Source: CBDFLT01 sp965249225
GTDB lineage: Bacteria > Chloroflexota > Dehalococcoidia > Lucifugimonadales > G963668185
NCBI GenBank assembly: GCA_965249225.1
Contig: CBDFLT010000008.1
Coordinates: 124,001 to 188,000, forward strand
Reading direction: 5' to 3'
Length of the DNA: 64,000 nt
Shown: in pieces, positions 1 to 7,388 of the stretch
Layout of the letters: each line of letters opens with the position of its first letter
Position numbering within the stretch: the stretch's first letter is position 1
The notes under the pieces: generated by a model
What the model was told of the DNA's origin: nothing
Seen by the model: the letters and a program-made list of their open reading frames with translations, nothing else
Databases searched by the model: none
Made by a program: the position numbers and the translations under genes

Positions 1-456
1 GTCGTCGCGGCGCAGCGAGTCCAGGATGAAACGCCTCAGCTCCCCGATGGCCTCCGCCAGCCCGTTGAGGTATGGTGCGGCGCCCACGTCCAGGTCGTCC
101 GGGCCGGGAAGCGGGGTGCGTTGGGTGAACGCCAGCGTGGCGTGGGCCTCCGCGAACTCCTTCTGTGCGTCCTCCACGGCGCCCGCGTAGTAGACCCTCG
201 GATGCCGGTCGCGAAGGACTTCCAGCTGCTTGAGCAGCCCGGCGGTCGTATCGAGCAGCTTTCTCGCCTGGTCAAACTCTCCGCGGTGCGTGGCCCTGAT
301 GGAGTTGGCCGAGTTCCGCACCACCTCCCTCGACACGTGTAGCAGCTTCTCCCGTGCGGCGTGGGTGTCCGCGAAGCTGGCCTGGGCCAGGTCGCCGATT
401 TGCCTCAAGCGGAGCTTTGTTTCATCGGGGGTTTCCGGGCTTGATGGGGGTGTCAA
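1..456 (-). CDS. Translin family protein, archaeal/bacterial type (3' end cut by window edge)
   Basis: The reading frame enters from the left edge and 152 residues are visible. All are helical in character, as expected for translin, a ring-forming RNA/DNA-binding protein whose eukaryotic partner complex (C3PO) cuts RNA. The segment EFAEA (residues 100-104) supplies two acidic residues spaced as in the catalytic pair of Trax-type proteins. A late ELRRFILDSLRR helix (139-150) carries a third Asp (146), and PYLNGL precedes it, as in archaeal translins. The start chosen is TTG at 456-454, because GGTGGAGG lies seven bases upstream and no ATG is available in frame. The gene lies downstream of thiE in the same direction, 188 bases away, with a dispersed repeat between them. 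The family assignment is from remembered motif similarity; nuclease activity is inferred only. Confidence 0.72.
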   Translation of the reverse strand, partial: MTPPSSPETPDETKLRLRQIGDLAQASFADTHAAREKLLHVSREVVRNSANSIRATHRGEFDQARKLLDTTAGLLKQLEVLRDRHPRVYYAGAVEDAQKEFAEAHATLAFTQRTPLPGPDDLDVGAAPYLNGLAEAIGELRRFILDSLRRDD

Positions 457-554
457 TCTTATCCTCCACCTGGAACATACCGCGAGATACGATTCGACTG
501 CGGCCGATACTTTATCAAGGTTATTTCAGGAAGCTTGTCGGACGGTATCCCCGT

Positions 555-590
555 CCCCACCCCGAGGTGGTTGTTCCCACCCGACCCGCC
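555..590 (+). repeat. Dispersed GC-rich palindromic repeat, copy 1
   Basis: Reads CCCCACCCCGAGGTGG followed by TTGTTCCCACCC. CCACC/GGTGG arms can pair in two alternative hairpins. Related copies lie at 2803-2842 (opposite orientation), 13203-13243 and, degenerate, 15431-15465. All copies are intergenic. Confidence 0.6.
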
Positions 591-644
591 CCGGAGCGCT
601 TTTTTGAAAGCCCCACTCCACTGACCCATATGCATAGCCAAGCC

Positions 645-1649
645 CTACCCGGCGGCGCTGTGTATGGCCTCCACCATCCGGCGCGCGGCAGCCTCGACAT
701 CGTCGGCCTGAGTGACCGCGCTCACCACGCAAACGCTATCCGCGCCGGCCCTCGTCACTTCCCCGATGTTGTCGGCGGTGATGCCGCCGATGGCCACCAC
801 CGGCGCGTCCACCATACCCTTGACCTTCTCGACCATCTCAGGCCCTACCGCTTTTCTATCGGCTTTGCCCATCGTTGCCGTGGGGTACATCGCGCCCACC
901 GCCAGATAGTCGGCCCCCTGCGACTGGGACTCCATCGCCTCCTCCACCGAGTTGTTGGACCGCCCCACAAGCTGCGTGTGGGCGAGGACGCGTCTCGCCT
1001 CACCCACGGGCATGTCGCTTTGCCCCACGTGGAGGCCGTGGGCCTCGCTGGAGAGCGTAACGTCGGAGTAGTCGTTCACAATGAATAGGGCGTTGTGCTC
1101 GTCGCACACCGCTTTCAGCTCACGGGCGACGGACAGGACAAGCCCCTTGTCGCTTTTCTTGTCCCTGAGCTGGATGACCTCGGCTCCGCCCCTGAGCGCG
1201 GCCGCCGCTACGTCCAGGACCGGGCGGTCGTTGGTCGCCTCCGGGTCGACGATAACATACAGCCCCTTTATCCGTTCAGCCGTCTTGGCCCGCATCTCCC
1301 CGGCCACGCTCCGTTCGGCCCGGTCCAGCACCCTGCGGGCCTGAGCGACCCACTCCGGGTCCAGCGGGGGCCCTTCGTCTCCCCTGGACCGCTCCAGAAT
1401 CGCCAGCGAGGTTCTGGTCTGTGAGATGGAGTCGAGTGCCATCCGGGGTGGGTCGTCCGTAAGACCTCTCAAGCCAAGACGCCTCTCTCCTATCTCGGCC
1501 GTGGAAAGCTCCGCCGCCTCGGGGAAAGGCAGCGACTCCCTGAGCATCTTTATGTCCGAGTATAGCCCCAGGGGCGCCGTGACAAACGCCTCGAGCAGCC
1601 GTATACTTTCTACCAGGGCCTGGATTTGAACTGCGACGAATGGGATCAT
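645..1649 (-). CDS. thiE: Thiamine-phosphate synthase with N-terminal extension
   Basis: The C-terminal two thirds is a complete ThiE TIM barrel. It joins hydroxymethylpyrimidine diphosphate to thiazole phosphate to make thiamine monophosphate. Visible motifs (numbered from this start) are QLRDK (160-164), VNDYSD (191-196), HVGQSD (207-212), GRS near 229, VGAMYPTATM (251-260) and IGGI (287-290). About 125 residues precede the barrel. They look helical and lack the usual ThiD2-type signature, so this is an unusual two-domain ThiE. The start is uncertain: ATG at 1649 is used, with TTG at 1658 as the alternative, and neither has a clear ribosome site. The class IV aminotransferase lies 43 bases upstream, probably co-transcribed. 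No TPP riboswitch was seen here. The thiamine monophosphate kinase thiL is far away at 45768. Confidence 0.93.
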   Translation of the reverse strand: MIPFVAVQIQALVESIRLLEAFVTAPLGLYSDIKMLRESLPFPEAAELSTAEIGERRLGLRGLTDDPPRMALDSISQTRTSLAILERSRGDEGPPLDPEWVAQARRVLDRAERSVAGEMRAKTAERIKGLYVIVDPEATNDRPVLDVAAAALRGGAEVIQLRDKKSDKGLVLSVARELKAVCDEHNALFIVNDYSDVTLSSEAHGLHVGQSDMPVGEARRVLAHTQLVGRSNNSVEEAMESQSQGADYLAVGAMYPTATMGKADRKAVGPEMVEKVKGMVDAPVVAIGGITADNIGEVTRAGADSVCVVSAVTQADDVEAAARRMVEAIHSAAG

Positions 1650-1692
1650 GGGGCGCAAAAGCGGCGGGTTCTATGCGTTGCATCCGCCCGGA

Positions 1693-2610
1693 TCACGCGC
1701 GGGCGAAGCCCTTGGCCTGCCCCTCGATATCCACTCCGACCTTTTCGGAGAAGGCCGCAATGAGCTGTTTGGTTATCTGCCCCGGGACCTCGTCTCCGAT
1801 CGGCTGGAGGTTGACCTGGCTGACGGGCACGATGACTGGGCTGGTGCGACTGAAGAAGACCTCGTCCGCCGTGAGGAGGTGGTACGGCTGCAGGTCTTCC
1901 TCTACCAGCGGAAGCTCCAGTTGTTCGGCGATCTCCATCACCGCCTGCCGGGTCACGCCCTGGAGGATGCTCCGCTCGGTGGGCGTTCTGATGACGCCGT
2001 CTTTCACCAGGAAGATGTTGTTGGTGATTCCCTCCGCTACGTTACCGTACTCGTCCAGGAGGATGGGGTAGGCGCCCGGGTCCACGTCGGCCGTGTCCAG
2101 CTCCGCAAGCACGAAGTTCCCGCGGCTGAAGCTCTTGACCTTGGGGTCGAGGACCTGGGTCGGGTAAGTCCTGGTCTTGGTGATGACGCCGTGGGCGCCC
2201 TCGTCGTAGTAGTGCGCGAACGCGCCAAAGGCGATGGGCCTTGCGTTGACGCACACCGTCGGCGGCCCGGCGGTCTGCACGAAGCCGTGCCCGAAGGGAG
2301 TCGGGCCGCGTGTCACGAACTGGGTAATGGCGAAGTCGCCGGCTTCCTCTCTCAGTGGATCGTTGCGTCGGAGCACCTCGAGGCTGATCTCCATCATCTC
2401 GTCGTGAGACAGGTCGGGATCGATGCGAAAATGCTTGAGAGAGCGGTACAGCCGGTCCACGTGCTCCTTCAGCATGAACGGTTTGCCGCCGAAGGTTCGT
2501 GCGACGTCGAAGACCACGTCGCCCATGTCGAAGCCCCGGTCCAGCGGCGAAATCTTGACCTCGCTGAAAGGGACCCACTCGCCGTTGAAGTACGCAGTTG
2601 TGTCAAGCAT
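1693..2610 (-). CDS. Class IV PLP aminotransferase (branched-chain amino acid type)
   Basis: A 305-residue fold type IV aminotransferase, the family of IlvE, D-amino acid transaminase and aminodeoxychorismate lyase. The PLP lysine should be K159 in DPKVKSFSRGN. The family block YGNVAEGITNNIF (188-200) carries the conserved Glu and the following Asn, and PLDRGFDMGDVVFD (22-35) is the typical N-terminal signature. The start at 2610 is preceded by AAGGAGCG at normal distance; the frame is open 14 codons further upstream but that part looks untranslated. A promoter (TTGACG, 17 bases, GATAAT) lies at 2680-2652. Substrate is not fixed by sequence: branched-chain transamination is the default, but stand-alone class IV enzymes of this length often have other amino-acid substrates. 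It heads a likely operon with thiE. Confidence 0.88.
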   Translation of the reverse strand: MLDTTAYFNGEWVPFSEVKISPLDRGFDMGDVVFDVARTFGGKPFMLKEHVDRLYRSLKHFRIDPDLSHDEMMEISLEVLRRNDPLREEAGDFAITQFVTRGPTPFGHGFVQTAGPPTVCVNARPIAFGAFAHYYDEGAHGVITKTRTYPTQVLDPKVKSFSRGNFVLAELDTADVDPGAYPILLDEYGNVAEGITNNIFLVKDGVIRTPTERSILQGVTRQAVMEIAEQLELPLVEEDLQPYHLLTADEVFFSRTSPVIVPVSQVNLQPIGDEVPGQITKQLIAAFSEKVGVDIEGQAKGFARA

Positions 2611-2651
2611 GTCCGTCCGCTCCTTCGATAAGATGTCCAGGGATCGCCGCA

Positions 2652-2680
2652 ATTATCCAACAGCGGCGTAACCGCGTCAA
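2652..2680 (-). promoter_or_regulatory. Sigma70-type promoter for the class IV aminotransferase gene
   Basis: On the minus strand TTGACG (2680-2675) is followed after 17 bases by GATAAT (2657-2652). Transcription would start near 2645, giving a leader of about 35 bases before the ATG at 2610. Confidence 0.55.
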
Positions 2681-2802
2681 CGACCTCGCCCGTCCTCGGA
2701 GGGCCGTTCCTGTGGAAGAGTCCTGGGAGACCTCCTGCCTGAACCTTCTAAAGAGTACTTAATTAGAGCCGAGTTGGCGGGGTGGCAGTTGCAGGACGCA
2801 GT

Positions 2803-2842
2803 CCAGGGTGGGTGGGTGGGAATAACCACCGTGGGGTGGGGC
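2803..2842 (-). repeat. Dispersed GC-rich palindromic repeat, copy 2
   Basis: Contains GGTGGGAATAACCACC followed by GTGGGGTGGGG, the reverse-complement orientation of copy 1. The loop and arm differences from copy 1 (GAACAA versus GAATAA) keep the GGTGG/CCACC pairing. It lies between the yraN stop and the aminotransferase promoter. Confidence 0.6.
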
Positions 2843-2879
2843 GCTCCTCTCCAACCACGACATGAATATGAAACAACCT

Positions 2880-3248
2880 CTACAGCTCCACCGCGTTCTC
2901 GATCACCTCCACTCTGGTGGGCCCGCTCCCATGCCGTAGCTCGACGGCTACGACGTCGATGCGCCAGTTCGAGTGGTCGGCGTTCTGGGTCTGAAGGTAC
3001 TCTTCGACCGCCAAAACAAGCCTGGCCCGTTTGGTTGAGGTTATCGACTCCTCGGGAGACCCGAATTCACCGCCGCTCTTGGTCCTGACCTCCACGAATA
3101 CCATCGTGCCGTCCTTTTGCGTCACCAGGTCGATCTCGCCGGAGGCCGTGCGGTAGTTGGTGTGGAGGATGGAGTAGCCGAGAGAGGAGAGGTGGCTCTT
3201 GGCCAGCGCCTCACCGCGTCGCCCCAGTCGCTGGAGCTGTTTGGTCAT
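2880..3248 (-). CDS. YraN family (UPF0102) endonuclease-like protein
   Basis: A 122-residue protein with the YraN/UPF0102 pattern, a small PD-(D/E)XK nuclease-like fold of unproven cellular role. The opening LGRRGEALAKSHLSSLGY (8-25) is the family's N-terminal helix. GEIDLV (37-42) and FVEVRTK (51-57) hold the acidic residues and Lys of the nuclease core. The length is normal. The ATG overlaps the rnhB stop codon as ATGA, so the two genes are translationally coupled; rnhB-yraN adjacency is common in bacteria. It is the last gene of the mnmA-dinB-rnhB-yraN run. Confidence 0.9.
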   Translation of the reverse strand: MTKQLQRLGRRGEALAKSHLSSLGYSILHTNYRTASGEIDLVTQKDGTMVFVEVRTKSGGEFGSPEESITSTKRARLVLAVEEYLQTQNADHSNWRIDVVAVELRHGSGPTRVEVIENAVEL

Positions 3249-3988
3249 CGGTCATACGCCCGCCCAGCGGTTGCTTCCTCGGGAGAGCCGGCCCATCTAC
3301 TGGCTGCCGCTCGACTAACGGGCAGCGGTGGATAAAACAGGGCATCTCCCCTGACGACATCCCTGACCGGGGCGTAGGAGTAGCGGTGTATCGCGCAGGG
3401 GCCCAACCGCGCCAAATTCCTGATGTGCTCCGGCGTAGAGTAGCCCTTGTTGCTGGCGAACCCGTAGCCTGGATAAGTTTCGTCCGCCTCGCGCATGATC
3501 TGGTCGCGGTGGACCTTGGCCGCGATGGAGGCTGCGGCGATGGACAGGCAGAGGGAGTCGCCCCGAACGATGGCCTTCTGCGGCGTGTATTCCCCGGGCA
3601 ATGGAAATGCGTCCAGCAGCAGGAAATCGGCCTGAAAGCTCAGCCGATCGAGAGCCCGCCTCATCGCCAGGCGCGTCGCGCCCACGATGCCTATCTCGTC
3701 GATCTCATCGGACGACGCGGTCCCAACCTCCAGCGTCAGCGCCGCCTCTCGCATGTGAGAGAGGGCGTCCTCCCTCTGGGCGGGCGTCAGCTGCTTGCTG
3801 TCGCGCACCAGGCCGACCCAGTGGCCTGTTGGGTTGGGCGGGAGCACGGCGACGCCTGCGGCGACCGGCCCCGCCAATGGCCCCCGGCCGGCCTCGTCCA
3901 GTCCGGCGACGAAAGAATACCCCTCGCTCAGGAGCCGTGCCTCCTCATCGTAAGTTGGCGCCGGACCGGACGGGGGGTGTTTAGCCAT
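3245..3988 (-). CDS. rnhB: Ribonuclease HII
   Basis: A 247-residue RNase HII, which removes ribonucleotides and RNA primers from RNA:DNA hybrids. The catalytic start GLDEAGRGPLAGP gives D31, E32 and the GRG motif (34-36). DSKQLT (63-68), LLLDAF (123-128) and the RGDS...AAASIAAKVHRD block (142-162) supply the remaining acidic residues and substrate contacts. About 20 extra residues precede the core. The C-terminal tail after the HRYSYAPVRD segment is somewhat longer than usual. It overlaps yraN by four bases and starts 5 bases after the dinB-like stop, within a four-gene run. Confidence 0.96.
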   Translation of the reverse strand: MAKHPPSGPAPTYDEEARLLSEGYSFVAGLDEAGRGPLAGPVAAGVAVLPPNPTGHWVGLVRDSKQLTPAQREDALSHMREAALTLEVGTASSDEIDEIGIVGATRLAMRRALDRLSFQADFLLLDAFPLPGEYTPQKAIVRGDSLCLSIAAASIAAKVHRDQIMREADETYPGYGFASNKGYSTPEHIRNLARLGPCAIHRYSYAPVRDVVRGDALFYPPLPVSRAAASRWAGSPEEATAGRAYDR

Positions 3989-3993
3989 CGGGC

Positions 3994-4506
3994 TTACTTG
4001 TTAATGCCTCGGTGAATCCCTCGCAGGTAGGCGATCTGGCCGAGGTGCTGGCTCTCCTCGACGATCAGGTGGCTGAACATGTTGCCCACGGTGTAGTCCA
4101 TCACGCCGCCCCGGTTAGGGCACACGTCCAGGTCGGACGCCGTGATTTGAGCAAGATATGTACGCCTCTCCGCGCGGACGGCGTCGTAGTACGCCAGCAG
4201 GTCGTCGAAATCGAACCGGGGGAGGTTCGCCGCCTCCTCGGCCGTGAACTCGTAGTCCCAGTCGGTGTCGGGAAGCCCCAGCTTCTTGCCCCAGCCGTCC
4301 CGCTCCCAAACCAGCGGAATGCCCCGGGCGAACAGCTGAATCCAGCCGTCCTCCACGATCGCCATGTGCCAGACGATGAAGTCTATGTGGTTGCATTCGG
4401 GGGTGGGCTGGTGCCTGCGCTCCTCGGCCGTCAGGCTGTTAAGGGCCTTCATAAGATCGGAGTCGCACTCCTCCAGGGCCATTGTGACGATTTCCTTGAA
4501 GTCCAT
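3994..4506 (-). CDS. DinB/YfiT-like four-helix metal-binding protein
   Basis: A 170-residue protein of the DinB-like fold, a divalent-metal four-helix bundle found in thiol transferases and many proteins of unknown role. H47 (in WHMAI) and the late EESQHLGQI block (E150, H154) fit the usual His triad, with H146 also nearby. The frame is open about 63 codons further upstream, overlapping mnmA, but the ATG at 4506 follows GGGAGGCGGGT and begins a typical DinB N-terminus. It sits 20 bases after mnmA and 5 bases before rnhB in the same direction. The substrate cannot be told from sequence. Confidence 0.82.
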   Translation of the reverse strand: MDFKEIVTMALEECDSDLMKALNSLTAEERRHQPTPECNHIDFIVWHMAIVEDGWIQLFARGIPLVWERDGWGKKLGLPDTDWDYEFTAEEAANLPRFDFDDLLAYYDAVRAERRTYLAQITASDLDVCPNRGGVMDYTVGNMFSHLIVEESQHLGQIAYLRGIHRGINK

Positions 4507-4526
4507 ACCCGCCTCCCTTTGTAGTT

Positions 4527-5660
4527 TTATGTTTGAGACTGTGCGCCGATGGAAACCTCTGGCCGCTTTCCATCGGGCGATGGGCCCTTTAGCTCGATGT
4601 ATCCGCCGCCAATCATCTCCTCGCCGCGATAGAAAACGACGGCCTGGCCCGGCGTCACCGCCCGCTGCGGCTTGTGGAACCGGACCTCGGCCCACTCGCC
4701 GTGAGGGGTGACCGTCGCGGGCGATTGCGACGACTTGTATCGAATCTTCGCGTTGACCTCGATGGCGCGTTCGGGCGCCTCACCCGACGTGAAGTTGACC
4801 CGCGAGGCCCACAGGTCGGTGCGTAGCAGCTCCTCCTCAGGCCCCACCACCACCCGGTTCTCGTCGGGGTCGATCCCGACCACGTACATGGGCCTGCCCG
4901 TGTTGCCGTTCAGCCCCAGCTTCTTGCGCTGGCCGACGGTGAAGAACTGGACGCCTGGGTGCCTACCGAGGACGTTGCCCTCGGCGTCCATGATCTCTCC
5001 CGGCCTGGGCTTCACGCGCTCTCCCACGAACTTGCGGTAGTCGCCGTCGGGGATGAAGCATATCTCCTGGCTGTCCGGCTTGTCGGCCACGGGGAGGCCC
5101 GCCTCGGCTGCGCGTCGCCTGATCTCGTCCTTGCCGTACTCGCCCACCGGCAGCAGCAGGTGGGACAGCTCCCTCTGCTTGAGGGTGAACAGCACGTAGG
5201 ACTGATCCTTGCCCCCGTCCACTCCGGTGAGCAGCTTGAGGCCGCTGCCGTTCGGACGGATGCGGGCGTAGTGGCCGGTGGCGATGTAGTCCGCCTCCAC
5301 GAACATGGCCCTGCGCAGGAGGAAGTCGAACTTGATCTTGTCGTTGCAGGCCAGGCAGGGATGAGGAGTACGGCCGCGGTCGTACTCCTGGACGAAGTAG
5401 TCGATTACGTGCGTCTGGAACTCTCGCTCGAAGTTCTGGAAGTAGTGGGGGACGCCGATCATCTGGCAGACCCTTCGGGCGTCTTCCACGTCCTCCACTG
5501 AGCAGCATCGCTTGCTCAGCGTTGGAAGGTCGTCGCGTTCGACCGTCCAGAGGCGCATGGTGAGGCCTACGACGTCGTACCCCTGCTCCTTCAGCAGCAG
5601 CGCGGCCACGGAGGAGTCCACTCCTCCGCTCATGGCCACGATCACCCGGCCCTTGCTCAT
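4527..5660 (-). CDS. mnmA: tRNA 2-thiouridine synthase MnmA
   Basis: A 377-residue tRNA-specific 2-thiouridylase that thiolates U34 of Glu, Gln and Lys tRNAs. The PP-loop SGGVDSSVAALLL (11-23) binds ATP. C105 in HPCLACNDKIKF and C201 in DSQEICFIP are the catalytic cysteine pair, and TGHYARI (128-134) is the usual tRNA-binding block. The C-terminal barrel ends with a GQAVVFYRGEEMIGGG segment. The ATG at 5660 is chosen because it starts the PP-loop domain as in other MnmAs; there is no obvious ribosome site. The tRNA-Glu(TTC) gene at 59698 encodes a likely substrate. Dubious upstream in-frame codons to 5783 are left out. Confidence 0.96.
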   Translation of the reverse strand: MSKGRVIVAMSGGVDSSVAALLLKEQGYDVVGLTMRLWTVERDDLPTLSKRCCSVEDVEDARRVCQMIGVPHYFQNFEREFQTHVIDYFVQEYDRGRTPHPCLACNDKIKFDFLLRRAMFVEADYIATGHYARIRPNGSGLKLLTGVDGGKDQSYVLFTLKQRELSHLLLPVGEYGKDEIRRRAAEAGLPVADKPDSQEICFIPDGDYRKFVGERVKPRPGEIMDAEGNVLGRHPGVQFFTVGQRKKLGLNGNTGRPMYVVGIDPDENRVVVGPEEELLRTDLWASRVNFTSGEAPERAIEVNAKIRYKSSQSPATVTPHGEWAEVRFHKPQRAVTPGQAVVFYRGEEMIGGGYIELKGPSPDGKRPEVSIGAQSQT

Positions 5661-5833
5661 GGCAGAGAGCCTAACATAAGGCGGTCGCATCGTCCAACGG
5701 CGGCGAGCGGCGTTTCCGAGGGATTCCCAGGGCTTTTCCGGTGGAGGGCGCCCGCTCCGCTTGTGGTTGCTTGAGCTCACCATTCAGCCTGGCCGCCTGA
5801 GATGATGGTGTCCGGCGCACCGGGTACGCGCGT

Positions 5834-5863
5834 TTGACGGGGCGCGCGGAGCGTGACTATAAT
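5834..5863 (+). promoter_or_regulatory. Strong promoter placed for leaderless rsfS mRNA
   Basis: TTGACG (5834-5839), 18 bases, TATAAT (5858-5863). Only seven bases separate the -10 from the ATG at 5871, so transcription should begin at or next to the start codon. No ribosome-binding site can exist in the transcript. Confidence 0.7.
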
Positions 5864-5870
5864 CGGGGCG

Positions 5871-6233
5871 ATGGTGCAGAAAGTCCTGCTACAGCCTGTC
5901 GAGTACGCTCACCTTGCGGCCGAGGTCGCCTCCGACAAGCTGGCCGTTGACGTCGTCCTGCTGGACATCAGCGGCATCAGCGATTTCGCCGACTACTTCG
6001 TAATCCTTACCGCGGACTCCACGCGCCAGCTAAGGACCCTGGTGGAGGACATCGAATACGCCCTGGAAGCCCAGGGCGCGACCTTACACCACAGAGAGGG
6101 AACACCCAACGGCGGCTGGATGCTACTGGACTTCGAGGACGTCATCGTCCACCTGTTCGGGCAGGAGGAGCGCGACTACTACCACATCCAGGGGGCGTGG
6201 TCCAAGGCCACCGAGGTCGTCAGGATTCAGTAA
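5871..6233 (+). CDS. rsfS: Ribosomal silencing factor RsfS (Iojap/YbeB)
   Basis: A 120-residue RsfS protein, which binds L14 on the large ribosomal subunit and blocks subunit joining under poor growth. The family core is clear: VDVVLLDISG, SDFADYFVILTADSTRQ (around residues 38-54), HHREGTPNGGWMLLDFEDVIVHLF and YYHIQGAW near the end. The ATG at 5871 is chosen because a consensus-like promoter ends seven bases upstream; the in-frame codon at 5853 would lie upstream of the predicted RNA start. It is convergent with ndk, and the two genes share 14 bases at their 3' ends. Confidence 0.93.
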   Translation: MVQKVLLQPVEYAHLAAEVASDKLAVDVVLLDISGISDFADYFVILTADSTRQLRTLVEDIEYALEAQGATLHHREGTPNGGWMLLDFEDVIVHLFGQEERDYYHIQGAWSKATEVVRIQ

Positions 6234-6678
6234 TCCAGCCGTCCACGTCCCTCCGGTAGTCGAACAGCTCGCCTGGAGAGAAGAAGAGCTCGATCTCCCG
6301 CCTGGCCGCTTCCTTCGAATCGGACCCGTGGATCAGGTTGCGGCCCACGTCCATACCCAGGTCGCCTCGGATGGTCCCGGGGGCCGCGTCGGCCGGATCA
6401 GTCGCCCCCATCGTGACGCGGACGACATCGACGGCGTCCCTGCCTTCCCACACCATCGCGACGATGGGGCCGGAGGTTATAAGGGCTTCGAGACCTTTGT
6501 AGAAGGCCTTATCGACGTGGGCGGCATAGTGTTGGCGCGCCAGGTCTTTGCTGATGGACATCATCTTCATCCCCACCAGCTTGAGGCCACGGCGTTCCAG
6601 CCGCGAGATTATCTCGCCCAGGAGTCCCCGCTGGACCGCGTCGGGCTTCAAGAAAACCATAGTCCTCTGCATATCCAC
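6220..6678 (-). CDS. ndk: Nucleoside diphosphate kinase
   Basis: A 152-residue NDK, which equilibrates nucleoside di- and triphosphates. KPDA (11-14) and the phospho-histidine H117 in GRNLIHGSDS are present. The helical EIISRLERRGLKLVGMKMM block and C-terminal FSPGELFDYR are standard. Two ATGs are possible (6678 and 6672); GTGG-rich sequence upstream gives no clear preference. It is the third gene of tsaE-tsaB-ndk, starting eight bases after the tsaB stop. Its 3' end overlaps rsfS on the other strand by 14 bases. Confidence 0.97.
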   Translation of the reverse strand: MDMQRTMVFLKPDAVQRGLLGEIISRLERRGLKLVGMKMMSISKDLARQHYAAHVDKAFYKGLEALITSGPIVAMVWEGRDAVDVVRVTMGATDPADAAPGTIRGDLGMDVGRNLIHGSDSKEAARREIELFFSPGELFDYRRDVDGWITES

Positions 6679-6686
6679 CTCTGAAG

Positions 6687-7385
6687 TTACCTGGTGGTGG
6701 CCCGCCGGCGCTGGGCCACATCGAACTGAGAGCCCCGCATGTATATCGGCTGCAGTGTCTCCAAGTCGTCCGGCTCCCCCTCGCTGAGACGCCGATGCCC
6801 GAGACGCGCCAGGACGGTGGCCCGCCTGGTGGGCGGTGCCGCGCCCGCGACCAGCCCCTGCGGCCCAAGCCTCTCGCGTAGTCGACCCTCCAGCGGCCGA
6901 GCGGCCTCCCCGCAGAACAGGGTCGTGCGCTCGATCGACGAGACCAGCTCATCGAAGGTGACGACCGAGTAGTCTTGCCCGGCCACCTCCTGCGGTCCTC
7001 CTGACTGCGCGAATCTTCCGACGTACAGGTTATTGCGACCGGCCTCGATCAGAGCACAGACGGGCAGCCCCAGCCCCAGGTACGGATGGGCCTCGATGTC
7101 CAGAGTGCCGATCCCTACGAGCGGCAGCTCGTTGGCCATGGCCAACGCCTTGGCGGTGCTCATGCCGACCCTCAGCGCGCTGAATCCGCCGGGCCCCTTC
7201 GTGACGAAGATGGCCTCCAGTTGACCGACCTCGACTTTGGCACGCTCCATAACGTCCCGTATGGTGGGCACAAGCTCCACTGAGTGGTTCTGCTCGGAGC
7301 GCCAGGACAGCTCGACGGCGATCTCACCCTCTCGTGAGAGACCGACCGAGGCGTACCTGGTGGATGTGTCGATTGATAGCTCCAT
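6687..7385 (-). CDS. tsaB: tRNA threonylcarbamoyladenosine protein TsaB
   Basis: A 232-residue TsaB, the ASKHA-fold partner of TsaD in making t6A37 of ANN-decoding tRNAs. The N-terminal ELSIDTSTRYASVGLS is the ATPase-fold first strand, and GPGGFSALRVGMSTAKALA (around 65-83) is the most characteristic block. The ATG at 7385 falls four bases after the tsaE stop, so the genes form an operon. A basic tail (RRRATTR) follows the last conserved segment. TsaE in the same operon supports the assignment; tsaD is not in the window. Confidence 0.93.
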   Translation of the reverse strand: MELSIDTSTRYASVGLSREGEIAVELSWRSEQNHSVELVPTIRDVMERAKVEVGQLEAIFVTKGPGGFSALRVGMSTAKALAMANELPLVGIGTLDIEAHPYLGLGLPVCALIEAGRNNLYVGRFAQSGGPQEVAGQDYSVVTFDELVSSIERTTLFCGEAARPLEGRLRERLGPQGLVAGAAPPTRRATVLARLGHRRLSEGEPDDLETLQPIYMRGSQFDVAQRRRATTR

Positions 7386-7388
7386 TAG

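Noticed and set aside
354..1088. Long plus-strand frame opposite thiE
   Set aside because: Low-complexity His/Arg/Pro-rich product opposite a clear thiE gene; high-GC shadow frame.
1650..1700. TPP riboswitch upstream of thiE
   Set aside because: Only about 40 bases lie between the aminotransferase stop and thiE and no THI-box-like sequence is seen; thiL has no leader.
1648..2631. 327-codon plus-strand frame opposite the aminotransferase
   Set aside because: Exact antisense of a well-supported class IV aminotransferase; no ribosome site and no family features.
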